Of a DNA stretch of 64,000 nt, positions 12,205 to 25,224 are shown one piece after another; position 1 is the first letter of the stretch; each line of letters starts with the position of its first letter. A model generated the notes under the pieces. It was not told the origin of the DNA. It did no database searches and worked only from the letters and a program-made list of their open reading frames with translations. Origin of the DNA: Megaustenia siamemsis (taxonomy: Eukaryota; Mollusca; Gastropoda; Stylommatophora; Ariophantidae); assembly GCA_032433765.1 (NCBI GenBank), contig JAVIAB010000101.1, positions 65,071,640 to 65,135,639 of the forward strand, written 5' to 3'. Made by a program: the position numbers and the translations under genes.

Positions 12205-12520
12205 TCTGACTTCATTGTCAACTCTTGGGTCTGGTGTTCTCTCAACTGTTATTGAAAGTCCGTTGTGTTGTGTTTTGATCTTTCTGCCTTGTCACGTGAC
12301 CAAAAATGTATCTGTTGTTTCTTTATATATTATATGGGGGATTATTCCTAGCGTTTTTCTCATTTCTTCAGTTATTATCTTACATTTCACGCTGTTTCCT
12401 GTCATTCGTCTAACACATTTCATTTAAGTAGAGATTATTTGTATTACTGTTCTTGCATCTAGATTCTATGATTGGCATTGGTATCACAACATCGGGTTGA
12501 AGATTGCATTATAGAGTGCC
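12205..12520 (-). mobile_element. LINE 3' end fragment, antisense
   Basis: The reverse translation matches the 3' region of the copy at 1360-1600 (a stretch after WYQCQS with RRMTGN and HVTRQKDQN). Frame-broken. Confidence 0.6.
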
Positions 12521-12774
12521 CGTTTTGTCTCTTGTGTTGAAAAGTATGCATTTTATAAAAACGTATGTCAACGTGTATGTTTGGGAAAACATATTAATAT
12601 ACATATGCAGCAATGGTTCTAGTATGTCTAAAAGTTATGTCATTCCTGATTTTAAAAATAAAACAATCAAAATTACACACTTGTGTATTTACGTTTATTG
12701 AATGAAACAAAGAAAACTCAATATTGTTGTTTTTGTTTGTCAATTCAAGTCTTTAGTAATTACATTGGACCGAT

Positions 12775-14335
12775 ATATCTATTGATATTTCGAGCCGTGG
12801 CCAGCCCATAGGGCATAGACCCAGATACTCTTTCACTACTTCTAAATTGTCTTTCTTGCAGCCTCAGTCCTTGCACAATTTTCTCATCAAATCGCACCAT
12901 TTGTCTCTTTTCTGTGCAAGCAATTCGATCTCATCTAGGGAGTCCATTCCTGCTGCTATTGCCTCTCTGATCAATGTTCTTTTTAGTGTCTCTCTGGGTC
13001 GGCCTCTTTTGCTCCCACCTGTTGTTTCCCACATGTCGGCTTGATGTGGTATTCAGTTATTATTTATTCTCATCACATGTCCAACAAATGCCCAGCGTCT
13101 TTTCTTGATTAATGATGATACCAATGGTTGATTGGCAATCTCTCTAATCTCCTCATTTTTTTTATTCGTTCCACGCTATACCAAGTATTTTCCTTAGACA
13201 TTTATTTTCAAAAGCGCTAACCTTTGTTTCTATGTATCTTGTTGTTTTCCAGGATGCGAGTGGACATGTAAGTTTGATGGTACATTTGATTTGAATAGTG
13301 TAAGTTTTGTTTTTGTGCTGATGAATTTTGATTTCCACATCATCTCAAGCATTTGAAGTGCATTGCTGCTTTAGCTATTCTGATTCTAATTTAATATGGA
13401 CATTAGACAAGAAAACAGAACAGAAAATTGAAGCCTTTGAAACGTGGATTTATAGAAGAAAAGTAGAACTGGATGGAAAGGAAATAAAACAAATGATGAA
13501 GTTTTAAAACAACTAACAATTAAATTATTAAATACAATTAGAACAGGACAAATGAAGTGTTGGATGCATGCTAAAAGACACAACAACCTACTAAAAGTAA
13601 TGTTGGAAGGGAAAATACAAGTTAATAGAGGCAGACCAATACTGACATGGATAAGAAGCAACAAAAGATGGATATGTCAGCCTATAACAACTTGCACAAT
13701 AAAAGCAAGATACAGAGAGGAATGGCGCCCCATGGTAGCCAACTTTCGTTGTGGAAACAACACTCAATTATGATGATGATGATTCTAATTTCTTCACATG
13801 TATTCCCTTCAAGATCAATATGACTTCTAAGATAGATAAAGTGATCAATATATCTAACTATTTTGTTGTATATGTATATTATGTCATCTATTGGAGTTAG
13901 GCTTTTCATGATTTTAGTCTTTTTATAATGGATCTCAACACCAATTTTGCTGGCTATTTATGATAGTTCATTTGTGTTTTCCTGCATCATTTTTATCTGA
14001 CTGCTGATGAGGATTATGTCATCAGCAAAGTCGAGGCATCCACTTGGTATCCTTGTATCCATTTAATGTTTTTGTTACCAGTGCAGCATTTCTTCATTAT
14101 GAAGTCCATAACAACACATAATAAGAAGTGTGATAAAATACATCCTTGTTTAACCCCAGTTTCTTTTGGGAGACATTCCCTCAGTCCTTCCTCTGTAAGA
14201 ACTGTACATGTGTATCCATCATACATGTCTTTGTTAACATTTATGATGTTTGATTCTAAGCCATATTGCTTCAGAATTTTCCACAAAGAATCAGTATGAA
14301 TGCTGTCGAAATTTAGTTTTTTTTTTAAAGTCAAT
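12775..14335 (-). pseudogene. LINE RT to C-terminus, antisense, split by a younger LINE
   Basis: From 14334 down the minus strand: RT with LNFDSIHTDSLWKIL and GVKQGCILSHFLL (the canonical xGVRQGC..SP motif), then the post-RT region, then GRPRETLKRTLI and a terminal RDKWCDLMRKLCK. A second LINE interrupts it at 13392-13780. The 3' terminus also occurs as the insertion at 63110-63291. Catalytic YADD is damaged; dead. Confidence 0.7.
13392..13780 (+). mobile_element. Family A LINE 3' end nested in another LINE, 11-bp target duplication
   Basis: The sequence equals the last ~390 bp of the LINE at 47887-49814, including the (ATG)n tail. GATTCTAATTT occurs at 13381-13391 and again at 13781-13791, flanking it precisely. 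It therefore inserted after the antisense LINE around it. Confidence 0.88.
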
Positions 14336-14796
14336 TAATTTAAGTACAAAATGTTTTTGCTTCTCAATGTGTATGTGTACCGATGAAATTGATTTGAATG
14401 AATGATTGAAATAAATTCCAGTTAAAAAAAAAAATATTAATGGCAGAATTGAAGATAACACGAGCACATTGCTTAGGTAGGTAATGAGATAGCAGCACAA
14501 CACCTCTAGGCGAGGACAATGTGCAACGAAAACAAAAACACAAAACTGATAACGAACGCCAGAATATGGGGACTTCATGAATTAAACAATTGAAAACAAG
14601 TAAATACGATGGATCGAAGTAATGGGTGTAAGTTTGGTTAAACGTGCGTTAATCGGGTTTTCAACAAAAAATATATATTGTTGATGTTGTGTTTAGAAGT
14701 AGGAGATTTCATGTTTTATGAAAATAATGGATAGAATCACATGCATCTAAATTTCTTTTATTTAAACTAGGTTTTGATGTTTTTTTGTTCGTGTAG

Positions 14797-14823
14797 CTTC
14801 GTGGAGATGAACGCGGCGAAAGA
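14797..14823 (+). CDS. Micro-exon, 27 nt (LRGDERGER)
   Basis: Acceptor TTTTTTTGTTCGTGTAG, donor GTAAGTAA. The body is 27 nt, phase 0, a strongly charged LRGDERGER. It sits in unique sequence between two LINE remnants. Confidence 0.6.
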
Positions 14824-14904
14824 GTAAGTAATATGATCTTGAACATGTATGGGTGTGAATGAGGAATATCCACATTTCATGTTACCATTATTTATGTATC
14901 GTTC

Positions 14905-15100
14905 TGATCATATCAAGAGAAGGGAACAAATGGAATATATTGCGACAACTGTGAAAATTGAGGGGTGAAGTGATAGAGGGAAGCAAAGAAAAAAAAAAGC
15001 ACGCAGCTAAAGAGAATGGCAGAAAGTCAACAACAAAAATGGTAAATAACTGTCGATATTGTGTTTTTTGGAGAAACATGATCACTATACCAGTAAGCAT
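14905..15100 (+). mobile_element. LINE 3' scrap
   Basis: Shares with 28120-28345 and 43800-44020 the terminal stretch around CDNCEN, KKKSTQLKRMAESQQQ and the RHDH-type ending. Multiple stops. Confidence 0.5.
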
Positions 15101-15264
15101 GATACTTCATGATGATGATAATCGTAAACATATCAAATCAGTTAATTTGTTTGTTACCCATTTGATAACGATCATTAAAGTAAACAATGTTGTAAATGGA
15201 TCACAATCTTTGTATTATCTGAATCAAGTGAGTGGTATCTACGTTACGGTGACGTTGCGAGTCT

Positions 15265-15600
15265 TCTAGATGATAGTGGCAGGGGAACGAGTGTTGTCGA
15301 GTTGGGAGGAGAAAGAGTGAAGTAGAGATGGGAGGATAAAGAGGGTTGTAAATATGGAGGGATAACGAGTGTTGTAGAGGTGTGAGAAAAAAGTATTGCA
15401 GCGATGGGAGAACACGTGTTGTAGAGATAAGAGGAGAACGAGTGTTGTAACGATGGGAAGAGAACGAGTGTTGTGGAAGTGGGAGGAGAAAGTGTGTTGG
15501 GGATATAGGAGAAAACGAGTGTTGTAGTGATGGAGGAGAACATGTGTTGTTCAAATCGGGGGGGGGGTGGGGGGATAATGTAGCAGAGATGAAGCAGAAC
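15265..15600. repeat. Degenerate purine-rich minisatellite
   Basis: A degenerate unit of about 25-33 bp around GGGAGGAGAACGAGTGTTGT is repeated roughly ten times with frequent indels. On the minus strand it creates spurious Ser/Thr/Pro/Leu-rich open frames. Confidence 0.8.
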
Positions 15601-15639
15601 AGGAGATGATTATAGGAGAGGATAACTACCTATCCTTAT

Positions 15640-16785
15640 GTTGCAGGGACTAGACCTCGCACCAATCGAGTATGACCTGGCAATTATTACTGCCAGAAAG
15701 ACGCAAAATTGACAAGCTGGAGAAAATACATAATCAAGCTATGCGCATTATCGTGGGGTTCACTAGGGATACTCCCTGTGTAGCAATGAGGTATCCTTTT
15801 GATTTTCCAACCATGGATGACATGATCAAGATCTGGAGGGCACGAGCATAAATGAGGATAAGTGCAGATAAAGAGCATCCATTGCACCATGAGCTCAACA
15901 CAGGAAAGGATGTCAGGCTGAAAAGAGGCAAACCATGGGTGATCTGAGTAGAAGATGTCATCAAACAGGTCTGTGGGCTTACAATTATTAACGCTGGCGA
16001 GGAGTGGATACCGATGCCTACGTCATTCATGGGCACATTCTTGTGTATTGTAACACTCGACAGGAAATTTTGGGAACAGAACTCAGTCAAGGTCGATGCG
16101 GAGGTCAATGGTCTAATCCGGGATAACACAGATGAGAATGATGCAGTCATCTATACAGACGGATCTGTAATACGACACCACAGAAGTGCATGGGAATTTA
16201 CAGTACGCTCAGCCTGCAGAATAGACAATGAAGACAGTTACTACCACAAGTAACATGACGATAGAGGTGATGGCAGTGACCAAGACATTCATTGGGTTAG
16301 AATCACAAGACTACACCCACGCCTGTATAATGAGTGATCCGATTAGCATGATAAGAAAAGTGGTGGCAGGCTCTGTACGTAAGCAATGGGTAGAGTCATT
16401 GCAGAAGACAAAAATAGGTAAGGTCACCTTTGTCTATGTCCCAGGACATGCGGGAGCATGAGGAAATGAAAGAGCGGACAGGTTGGCTAGCTGCGCTATT
16501 GTTGAGTACGGTCAACCAATGGATTGAGCGGACATCACCAATGACCACTGGGACGTGGGAAAAGCCCAGGACTTCGACAACCATGAGTCCAAGTCAATCC
16601 TTGTGATGAAAGAGAAGGGAGTTAAGATGGGAACAGCCAGAAACGAGAAGCTTAATGGGCGTGTAAGAAGACTAACCAACCAACACAGAACTAGAGTCGT
16701 CAGTCGCTGGATACTGGGAGAATTGATGAGGAGGGGATCTGAACATGTTCGGGGTGAAATGATGATGACCAGCAAATAAATCGGT
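15640..16785 (+). pseudogene. I-type LINE: RT tail, RNase H and C-terminus
   Basis: Reads IDKLEKIHNQAMRIIVGF (post-RT region), then an RNase H domain starting DAVIYTDGSV (first catalytic Asp visible), a GHAGA motif near 16449, and the C-terminal region with GVKMGTARNEKL and VVSRWILGEL. RNase H after RT defines I-clade-like non-LTR elements. Stops and frameshifts occur at about 15850, 15946 and 16251. It is a 5'-truncated pseudogene related to 36690-39360. Confidence 0.8.
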
Positions 16786-16829
16786 AACACAATAATGCAA
16801 TAACAATTCTGATATCTATTCCCGTATCT

Positions 16830-18220
16830 TCATTCTACAGCCTCATTTCTTTGGTCAGCCTTCTCATTGTAGTAGACCAGCAGGGTCTCCCCATTTCTCT
16901 CATCATATGTGTGCCATATCTGGCCTGTGCTCTGGAAGTCTAGTATGCCTCTGTGTCATGGTGTGCCATTCATGCTCTGATGAAGGCGTCTGAAATGTGG
17001 CTAGCGATTTTTCTGAGCACACATTTTGCAGAAAACATCCCACTTGGCATCCTTAGCCTACGTATCACAAAGTTAAAATTCATTATCTCGTGGTTGTCCT
17101 TTTCTTTCAGACGTTTCAAAAGGTCAGATTGAGTTCTTCCATTCTTTCTGGCTTTATGCCGTGTCTTAGCCGTTTGTCTCTTGGACTGCTAAGCTTTCTT
17201 GACTTCTACGTCCTAACAGGGTGGCTAGGTCCATCTCTCCTGCCTCTTGCCAGGAGCGCACTGTTTCCTGTGTCTGATTTTGCTAAGGACGTCCTGGTCT
17301 GTTTTCTCATAGTGGAATATGTGGAGCTTTTTTCTGGCTTCTACTTTTGTCCTTCTCAAAGAGAGAGGAATCTGTGGAATCCAAATACTCTCCACCTGCA
17401 AATCGGTGCGACATCAGTGCCAGGACTATGATACTATCATCCGTGTCCCCTGTTCAAGTGGCAATTCTGGTTGCCTTTCCATCACTCAAGCACACTAAAC
17501 CGACCGTCCGTGCGTTCTCTAAGTCTCATCCCCCCCCCCCGCTTGTTGGTTATGAAGTTACCACACTGTTTGCCTCTAACATTAAAGTCTCCGCATAAAA
17601 TGACGATCTCCTCCTCGAACACGTAGATATTCTGCCATTGTTGTGTGTCCATCTTCCCATTACAAGTATACATATTTACAACCACTAAAGGAACTGGATC
17701 CTTCCAGTTAGTCTTGGTCTCTCTCTGACTCTTGCTTTGATGTTGCAGGTTGTCATAGGCTGCCTTGTCCATCTTTTGATGTTACTCATCTATTTTAGTC
17801 TTGGTCTGCAGAGAGAGACCAATTCAGACCTTCCAAGGAATGTTCGGAGTGCAATGATGATGATCCGCAAATAACTCAATAAGGAACTGGAGTCGTCAAC
17901 CTAACTGCTTGTACCTGTAAATCTGCATTGTGTCTCGCAGACATATCAGCCTCAGCTGCCACCATGTTGCTTGGCACAATAATGACCTGCCCAAAGTGTC
18001 GTCTAATGTAGAAACAATGAAATCCAGGGACACTAACTGTCCTAACACCAAGAAATGTTTCTTGCAAAATCATTATAATGGCACCACACAGTAGCTTATG
18101 AATAATGGATCGTCGTTGATTTATGGACGCACCATCTAAATATGTAACGCTTACATACTTTAGGCCTAGCCTCACACACCTCGATCGTTTCGTACCGTAA
18201 CGCTTAACGTTTACCATTTC
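16830..18220 (-). pseudogene. I-type LINE 5' region: endonuclease, antisense
   Basis: From 18217 downward: GASINQRRSIIHKLL and IIMILQETFLG (EN N-terminal QE motif), then VILCGDFNVRGKQCGN at about 17620-17560 (the GDFN catalytic motif), then a linker that matches 38900-39360. Frame-broken. It lies tail-to-tail beside the + strand copy at 15640-16785. Confidence 0.75.
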
Positions 18221-19480
18221 TTGTGTTCCTTATTTGGTGGTGTTGTTTGGGCTGCATCTGGATACTTACAGCCGTCATTGTTGATTTTGTCGATGGAAGT
18301 AGTTGATGCTGAGGATGGTCTAGCCTCACGTGCACTCGCTCAGTCGCACGTTCCAGAACCCGTTTCTACGTTATAACCTGGCAAACTGAAATCAATCAGC
18401 TCTCAAGCACGTGGATACACCGTGAGCTTTAACAGATAAATGAAATTAGGCGACCTTAACAATAGACCGGCGAAACCACCCGTGATCTTGAGACGTACCA
18501 AAAAGCGCATCAATGGATAGCTACCTACATGTATCGAAATACACTACACAGAAAACATGGTAGCGTCGATGTATATGGGATTTTAAAAAAAAATAAATAG
18601 ACACATACTTACTTTTACCGGAATATCATCATGTAATTCATCCTTTGACGTGAGTGATCGTGTCTAGTCATAACTTTCCCTCTCTCTGTTTATCAGGTTT
18701 GATGTCTGTCTTCTCGCTATCCGTCTGTTGTATTATGCTATGTTTCCTTAGAGTTTTCCTTCCATCAAATATTCAAAATTACCAAGCATGCTACAACTGT
18801 CCCTTCTCATTATTTGGCAGAGCAACATTGTGATTGTAATCTTCAGATTTTAGAAACGACCATTCACCTTAGGTTGCCACCAAGAAAAGTGGTGTAACTA
18901 CACATGGGGGGGGGGAGAATTGATAGACATAAAACATATTTAACCAAATATATTTGGATAGTGGCATAGCTTGTTTTTGTATAGCCGGTGTAGATCTATT
19001 ACAGTGGGTCATCCATGAAAATGACCATTGGATGCTACAAAATGCATGACACTCATTTGAAGAATAAGTGGCTTCAATTTATCGAAACATCAGTTGCAGA
19101 TTAAAAACTTGGAGACAGTGATATTTTAATATTTTACTCAAATTAGTCCATGTTTTTGAGTCCGTATTAAATGTATGTTCTGAGACGCCGATACAATTCA
19201 AGTAAACAACCAATATATGAGAACAAGTAACATGATCAATAGTTGAGGGTTACATTTAATAGAAACCTAGAGAAAAGCTACATTAAATAAAGAAACCGGC
19301 ACTCTACCACCGCGAATGACATTATAAGATTAATATAGGACAGCCTATAGAAGAGATATGTAGAAACATAAGGAAAAATACAATATATGATTTAACCATT
19401 GTTTCATCTTCTAGGAATGATTTAGTGGCTTCTAAGCTGCTTGCCATTCTGCTTTGCGCTTTGTTTTAAACACAAGTGGA
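18221..19480. other. No gene recognised
   Basis: AT-rich single-copy-looking sequence with a G-run at 18906-18915. No convincing exon, RNA gene or element was found on either strand. Confidence 0.5.
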
Positions 19481-19484
19481 TATC

Positions 19485-19975
19485 AAAGTTGAACGAATAG
19501 ACCTGTAGACAGTTCAGAGCTACAACTAGCTTGGGCATATTATAATTAGTGATGGAAAATGTAAAATTGAAATAAAGGAAAAAAAGAAATGTGAAAGAGT
19601 AATTGTGATGCTATAACACATATACTAAATCAAAACAAATAACACCGGGGCTAAAAACTAAGAATAAACAAAATATTATTATACCTTCTTCAACATTCTT
19701 ATATGGTGCAGAAACATGGACATTAGATATAAAAACATAACAGAAAAATTAAGACTTTGAAATGTTGATTTATAGAAGAGTATTAACATTGGATGGATTG
19801 AAAAGAAAACAAATAATGAAGTCTTACAACAATTAACAATGAAACGAGAACTACCCAGTACAAATCAAACATGACAAATGTGATTTTTCCGGTGTGTTAA
19901 AAGACTCAACAGTCTACTAAAAGTAACCTTGAAATGGAAAAGACAAAGAAAAAAGAGTCAGAGAGAGACCTAGAC
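19485..19975 (+). mobile_element. Family A LINE fragment
   Basis: Follows the post-RT region of the 47887-49814 copy (LGHIIISDGKC, IFLYGAETWTLD), with many indels and stops. It runs directly into the tandem array that follows. Confidence 0.7.
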
Positions 19976-20955
19976 TAACATAGACGACTAACATCTAAAG
20001 ATGGACAAGTCAGCCTATGACAACCTGCATCATCAAAGCAAGAGACAGAGGCAGAATCAAGAACAACATGGACGAGTAACATCTAAAGATGGACAAGTCA
20101 GCCTATGACAACCTGCATCATCAAAGCAAGAGACAGAGGCAGAATCAAGAACAACATGGACGAGTAACATCAACAGATGGACAAGTCAGCCTATGACAAC
20201 CTGCAATATCAAAGCAAGACACAGAGGCAGACCAAGACTAACATAGATGGGTAACATCAAAAGATGGGCAAGTCAGCCTATGGCAACCTGCATCATCAAA
20301 GCAAGATCCAAAAGAGAGAGACCAAGACTAACATGGACGAGTAACATCAAATGATGGACAAGTCAGCATGACAACCTGCACCATCAATGCAAGAGACATA
20401 GGCAGACCGAGACTAGCATAGATGAGTAACATCAAAAGATGGACAAGTCAGCCTATACCAACCTGCATCATCAAAGCACGAGCCAGAGTGAGACCAAGAC
20501 TAACATGGACGAGTAACATCAAAAGATGGACAAGTCAGCCTATGACAACCTGCACCATCAAAGCAAATGATAGAGGCAGAATCAAGAAAAACATGGACGA
20601 GTAACATCAAAGATGGACAAGTCAGCCTATGACAACCTGCACCATCAAAGCAAGAGACAGAGGCAGACCAAGACTAACATGGACGAGTAACATCAAACGA
20701 TGGACATGTCAGCATATCTGCACCATCAAAACAAGTGACAGAGAGAGACCAAGACTAACATGGACGAGTAACATCAAACCATGGACAAGTCAGCATATCT
20801 GCACCATCAAAACAAGAGACAGAGAGAGACCAAGACTAACATGGACGAGTGACATCAAAAGATGGACAAGTCAGCATGTATGCACCATCAAAGCAAGAGC
20901 CAGCTGGGAATGGCTCAGTGGTAGCCAACCTTCGATGCGGAGACGGTACTCAATG
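19976..20955 (+). repeat. Tandem array of a LINE 3'-coding segment (~82-92 bp, about 11 copies)
   Basis: Each unit contains CTAACATGGACGAGTAACAT, AGATGGACAAGTCAGCCTAT and GACAACCTGCACCATCAAAG, which is the RPRLTWTSNIKRW ... TTCTIKARDR segment near the end of family A LINE ORF2. Unit starts are near 19972, 20061, 20152, 20236, 20326, 20411, 20497, 20588, 20671, 20752 and 20833. The last unit continues into the normal LINE end (CGGAGACGGTACTCAATGAA). The 212-codon open frame across part of it is a by-product. Confidence 0.9.
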
Positions 20956-20967
20956 AATGAATTCAGT

Positions 20968-21238
20968 TTGATTAAAGCATCGTTGTCGATTAAAGCATCG
21001 TTGTCGATTAAAGCATCGTTGTCGTTTAAAGCATCGTTGTCGATTAAAGCATCGTTGTCGTTTAAAGCATCGTTGTCGATTAAAGCATCGTTGTCGATTA
21101 AAGCATCGTTGTCGATTAAAGCATCGTTGTCGATTAAAGCATCGTTGTCGTTTAAAGCATCGTTGTCGATTAAAGCATCGTTGTCGATTAAAGCATCGTT
21201 GTCGATTAAAGCATCGTTGTCGATTAAAGCATCGTTGT
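20968..21238. repeat. 18-bp minisatellite, 15 copies
   Basis: The unit is ATTAAAGCATCGTTGTCG, with a TTTAAAGC variant in some copies. It starts just after the LINE 3' end. Being 18 bp, it is open in several frames on both strands; these frames are not evidence of a protein. Confidence 0.95.
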
Positions 21239-21497
21239 TACAAATAATTACATTTTTTTTATGCTGATTGATATCTATCGCAGAATGGCTGCTCCTCCTC
21301 GTCTGTTTCCTTTGAGGGCCCATCTGTGAATACACATAAATACTGCGGGGTTGGATATATACATCGTATGATCCAGAGTTGGTGTCGATGGAAAAAAATA
21401 TCAAACTTGACGATTTTTTTCTCAATGTTCTGAATGAAGTATTTATTTTAATGAATAAGTGTGCCTAATGTAAAATGTATGTCACTCATTTTTCTAG

Positions 21498-21518
21498 ATT
21501 TTGAGCATGCTGAATGCG
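21498..21518 (+). CDS. Micro-exon, 21 nt (ILSMLNA)
   Basis: Acceptor CACTCATTTTTCTAG, donor GTAAGTAA. The body is 21 nt, phase 0, ILSMLNA. Phase +1 of this exon has TGA. Confidence 0.6.
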
Positions 21519-22965
21519 GTAAGTAAATTGATCACGTACTGGTGACAACGTGAAGAAGAAAAAACCTATCCAACGAATATTATTGCTACTGTGCTAAAAC
21601 TATGTTATATTATTCATAGAAAGATGGTAAAAACAGTATGTCACGTACCATTTTGATAAATATATATATTGGTGTGTTTCCATAAGGAAAGGAATTCTTC
21701 ACGATAATGCTTTGAGAAAAGCGAACAGTTGCAACAATATTCTCGGGCATGAAACTGGAACAAAGAAAAAAAACGAGAAATTAAAAATTAAAAATGTACA
21801 AATAAATTGTGAACCTACACTGTATTTTTTTCTGCGTAATTATATCAACGCGTTTCTAAGTCTACAGATGTAGAGACAAGTGTGTCTACAGTTTAGTTAT
21901 ATAAAGCCTTTGGCGTCTTAACAGACGGTTGGTAACAAACAATCATAATAAGTCAGTAGTTTGGTAAATATGTGAGTGTCTTATTCTGGATGCTGCATTG
22001 CTGAACAGCTTCTCTTGTAGCTGAATCTCCCAATATTGGACAGGCAGTTCAGGCTAATGAACGATAAAAAGTGTGCACGTGTACGCCTGGTCTCGTCTCA
22101 TTCCTACTGCCCCTTTTGTCTTCTGAATTTGAATTTCTGCATTTAAATTATCGCCCTGATAAACAAACACCATTAACTCAGAAATGAAACGTCTCAATGT
22201 CTAAAATATACATGTAATATTGTTATCATTAAACTGTTATGCTGTAAATGGAATGACACTAATTTCGAAACAAAACCTCTTTATACCTGTAAGCTGTCAA
22301 CATAATAGTTTCAACATTTATAATAAAGTGAAAATTGATTTCTAAAATTTGAGTCAATCGATCTTTTTTATTTCACTTTCATCCTTGCTTTAGCCGTTCT
22401 GTAAAGCAAAAAGGAAATGTCCTGGTCCATCTTTAAAAACGTGACTCACTGATGGCTCTCATCGTGACGTCTGCTGTTGTATTGATCCGCAAAACGTTTT
22501 CCTTTATTTTGAATATAAGTTAGTTTTCGTTTAAATCCAAATGAATACGTTAATTGCCACATTTATGTGTATATATTGGTGCAGCCACAGTATGTCATAC
22601 ATATGTTATAAACCTGCAGTCTGAGTAATAACCTGAAGTGGCGGTTTGATAGGACAATATAAACACATTCACTGTTGCACAATTACGTATGTTCACGTGT
22701 ATGCATATAATATTGCTTTTGACACTTCAAATTGATTTCCTTTTGATCTTATATCAATTACATGTGTCCTACTGTCTGCTGCTTACAATTATCATTAGGG
22801 AAAAATCACATATTTGTATCACTTGGCTAGAAAAAAACAATACAAGTTAGTAGTCAGAGAAATGGAGAGAAATCACGAAATTATATTAAAAATATGGAAC
22901 TAATGAAGTTCTAATGCGAATGTACCTGGACAATACCTGCATTGGTGACATTGTATGTTACAATC
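21519..22965. other. No further gene recognised
   Basis: AT-rich intron-like sequence. Acceptor-like sites at about 22392 and 22585 have no suitable donor at an in-phase distance. Confidence 0.5.
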
Positions 22966-23958
22966 AACAGCCACTTCAGACACACATTGGAATGATTGCT
23001 TGAACACACACAGACACTTCAGACACACATTGGAATTGATGCTTGAACACACACAGACTCAGACACACATTGGAATTGATGCTTGAACACACACATACAC
23101 AGACACTTCAGACACACATTGTATTGATGATTGAACACACACAGACACTTCAGACACATATTGGAAATATTGCTTGAACACACACATACACAGACACTTC
23201 AGACACACATTGGAATTGATGCTTGAACACACACAGACACAGACACTTCAGACACACATTGGAATTGATGCTTGAACACACACAGACACAGACACTTCAG
23301 ACACACATTGGAATTATTGCTTGAACACACAAAGACACGGACACTTCAGACACACATTTGAATTAATGCTTGAACACACAAAGACACAGACACTTCAGAC
23401 ACATATTGGAATTATTGCTTGAACACACACATACACAGACACTTCAGACACACATTGGAATTGATGCTTGAACACACACAGACACAGACACTTCAGACAC
23501 ACATTGGAATTATTGCTTGAACACACAAAGACACAGACACTTCAGACACACATTTGAATTAATACTTGAACACACAAAGACACAGACACTTCAGACACAC
23601 ATTTGAATTAATGCTTGAACACACAAAGACACAGACACTTCAGATACACATTTGAATTAATGCTTGAACACACAAAGACACAGACACTTCAGACACACAT
23701 TGGAATTATTGCTTGAACACACAAAGACACAGACACTTCAGACACATATTGGAATTAATGCTTGAACACACACAGACACAGACACTTCAGACACACATTG
23801 GAATTGATGCTTGAACACACAAAGACACAGACACTTCAGACACACATTGGAATTGATGCTTGAACACACACAGACACAGACACTTCAGACACATTGGAAT
23901 TAATGCTTGAACACACACAGACACAGACACTTCAGACACACATTGGAATTGATTCTTG
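22966..23958. repeat. 49-bp minisatellite, about 20 copies
   Basis: The unit runs ACTTCAGACACACATTGGAA then TTGATGCTTGAACACACACA then GACACAGAC. Spacing measured at 23245 to 23294 is 49 bp. Variants include TTGAATTAATG and CATATTGG. It grades into a CA/TA microsatellite. Confidence 0.95.
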
Positions 23959-24032
23959 AACACACACACACAGACACACATGCGCGTGACACTCACGCCA
24001 CACATACACATACATACATACATACATACATA

Positions 24033-24106
<74 letters not shown>

Positions 24107-24112
24107 CACACA
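23959..24112. repeat. (CA)n/(CATA)n/(TA)n compound microsatellite
   Basis: CA repeats, then CATA repeats, then about 60 bp of TA, then CA again. Confidence 0.95.
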
Positions 24113-24149
24113 CCCACTATATTGTCGATGTTGAGAAAGAAGATAAAAA

Positions 24150-24375
24150 GAATTTAAATTGACATGTTGTAGTCATTCTAAACGACACAATGCCCTAGAG
24201 AAGGTAATTATGGAGGACATAGTTCGAGGCAAAAAGAGGGAAACAAATTAGGATGAAGTCATGACCAAGATATTACAGACGATATCGACTGAGTGCAGCA
24301 GAGGCACCCGTTTTCGAAAATGATATGGACAGCTTCAAAGTACCTGTCATGGTGGCTAAGCTCTAACAGAAACAA
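24150..24375 (+). mobile_element. LINE 3' scrap
   Basis: Reads HNALEKVIMEDIVRGKKRET, a decayed version of the post-RT GHVKRHNSLLKVILEGKIQG type stretch found in other LINEs here. Stops throughout. Confidence 0.5.
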
Positions 24376-24916
24376 GCTAGATTAGTATGATAGTGTTAAT
24401 TATGCATCAATTTACACAATTTTAGGGGCATTTGTAGATCATTGGCAACTCATTAAGATGTGTACCGCTTCAACCCAAAATTGTTGTATTTGAATCGTGT
24501 CAAAATAAGACTGAAACAAAATAAAGTAAGGGTTTCCTCCATGACTTACTAGTCCTATGGAGAATGCAGTGTTAGTGACCATATGTTTCCATGACCACAG
24601 CACATGTTTGAGTGATATAGGGTGATCCGTCTTTACTTCCCACAAAAATCTCTAGTACCTATTTTTAGAGACTCCAGCAATAAGAATACAATAAAAATAA
24701 AATAAACTACGCCTTACGTGTTAGACAGTTTGGCGAGAGCTATAGTGAAAAATGCCCTTATTTGTCCCGTCCACAATGCACACCCATAAATTGTTTGCCT
24801 ATATTGTTCATGTTCGTCATTGCATGTGTTAAGTTTTGAAAAAAAGAACATGCACAGTTTAGGATGAAGACTCCATATGGCTGTAAGTGTTATAGCTTAC
24901 ATTGTCATTTTTTTTT

Positions 24917-25183
24917 CTAAAAATCCGGTAGCTGCCGATAGACTTCGTGGTTGGTGAGCGTGATACAGTAACCGAAGTCACCACATCGGGGATGCGTACC
25001 AAACAGATGCAGTTTAACTGGTGGCGAAGTTACAAAGTAGAACACATACCAGATATCTAGTCCCATCAGTGGGTTCCCTTTCACTAAGAATAACTCAACG
25101 GCCTTTCCCTGCAACATGTCCTCAATGCGCTGATGCCGATTCTGAGTGGATCCCGTGGTTCGTGAGTATGACCTGAGAGTCAA
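24917..25183 (-). other. Unrecognised open frame
   Basis: An 88-codon open stretch on the minus strand with an unremarkable composition, containing FGTHPRCGDFGYC. No family was recognised and there are no splice signals that I trust. It may be chance or a decayed element. Confidence 0.15.
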
Positions 25184-25224
25184 CTACAGCACAGCTAGTA
25201 GCAAATATGGCGGATTACGATGCA

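Noticed and set aside
15640..18220. Twin-primed 5' inversion of one I-type LINE
   Set aside because: The antisense endonuclease part lies beyond the 3' end of the sense copy, the wrong side for twin priming; two separate insertions are simpler.
20871..21425. Long antisense open frame rich in Asn, Asp and Ala
   Set aside because: A product of the 18-bp minisatellite, whose period is divisible by three.
23787..24113. Repetitive open frames on both strands
   Set aside because: Minisatellite and microsatellite translation.
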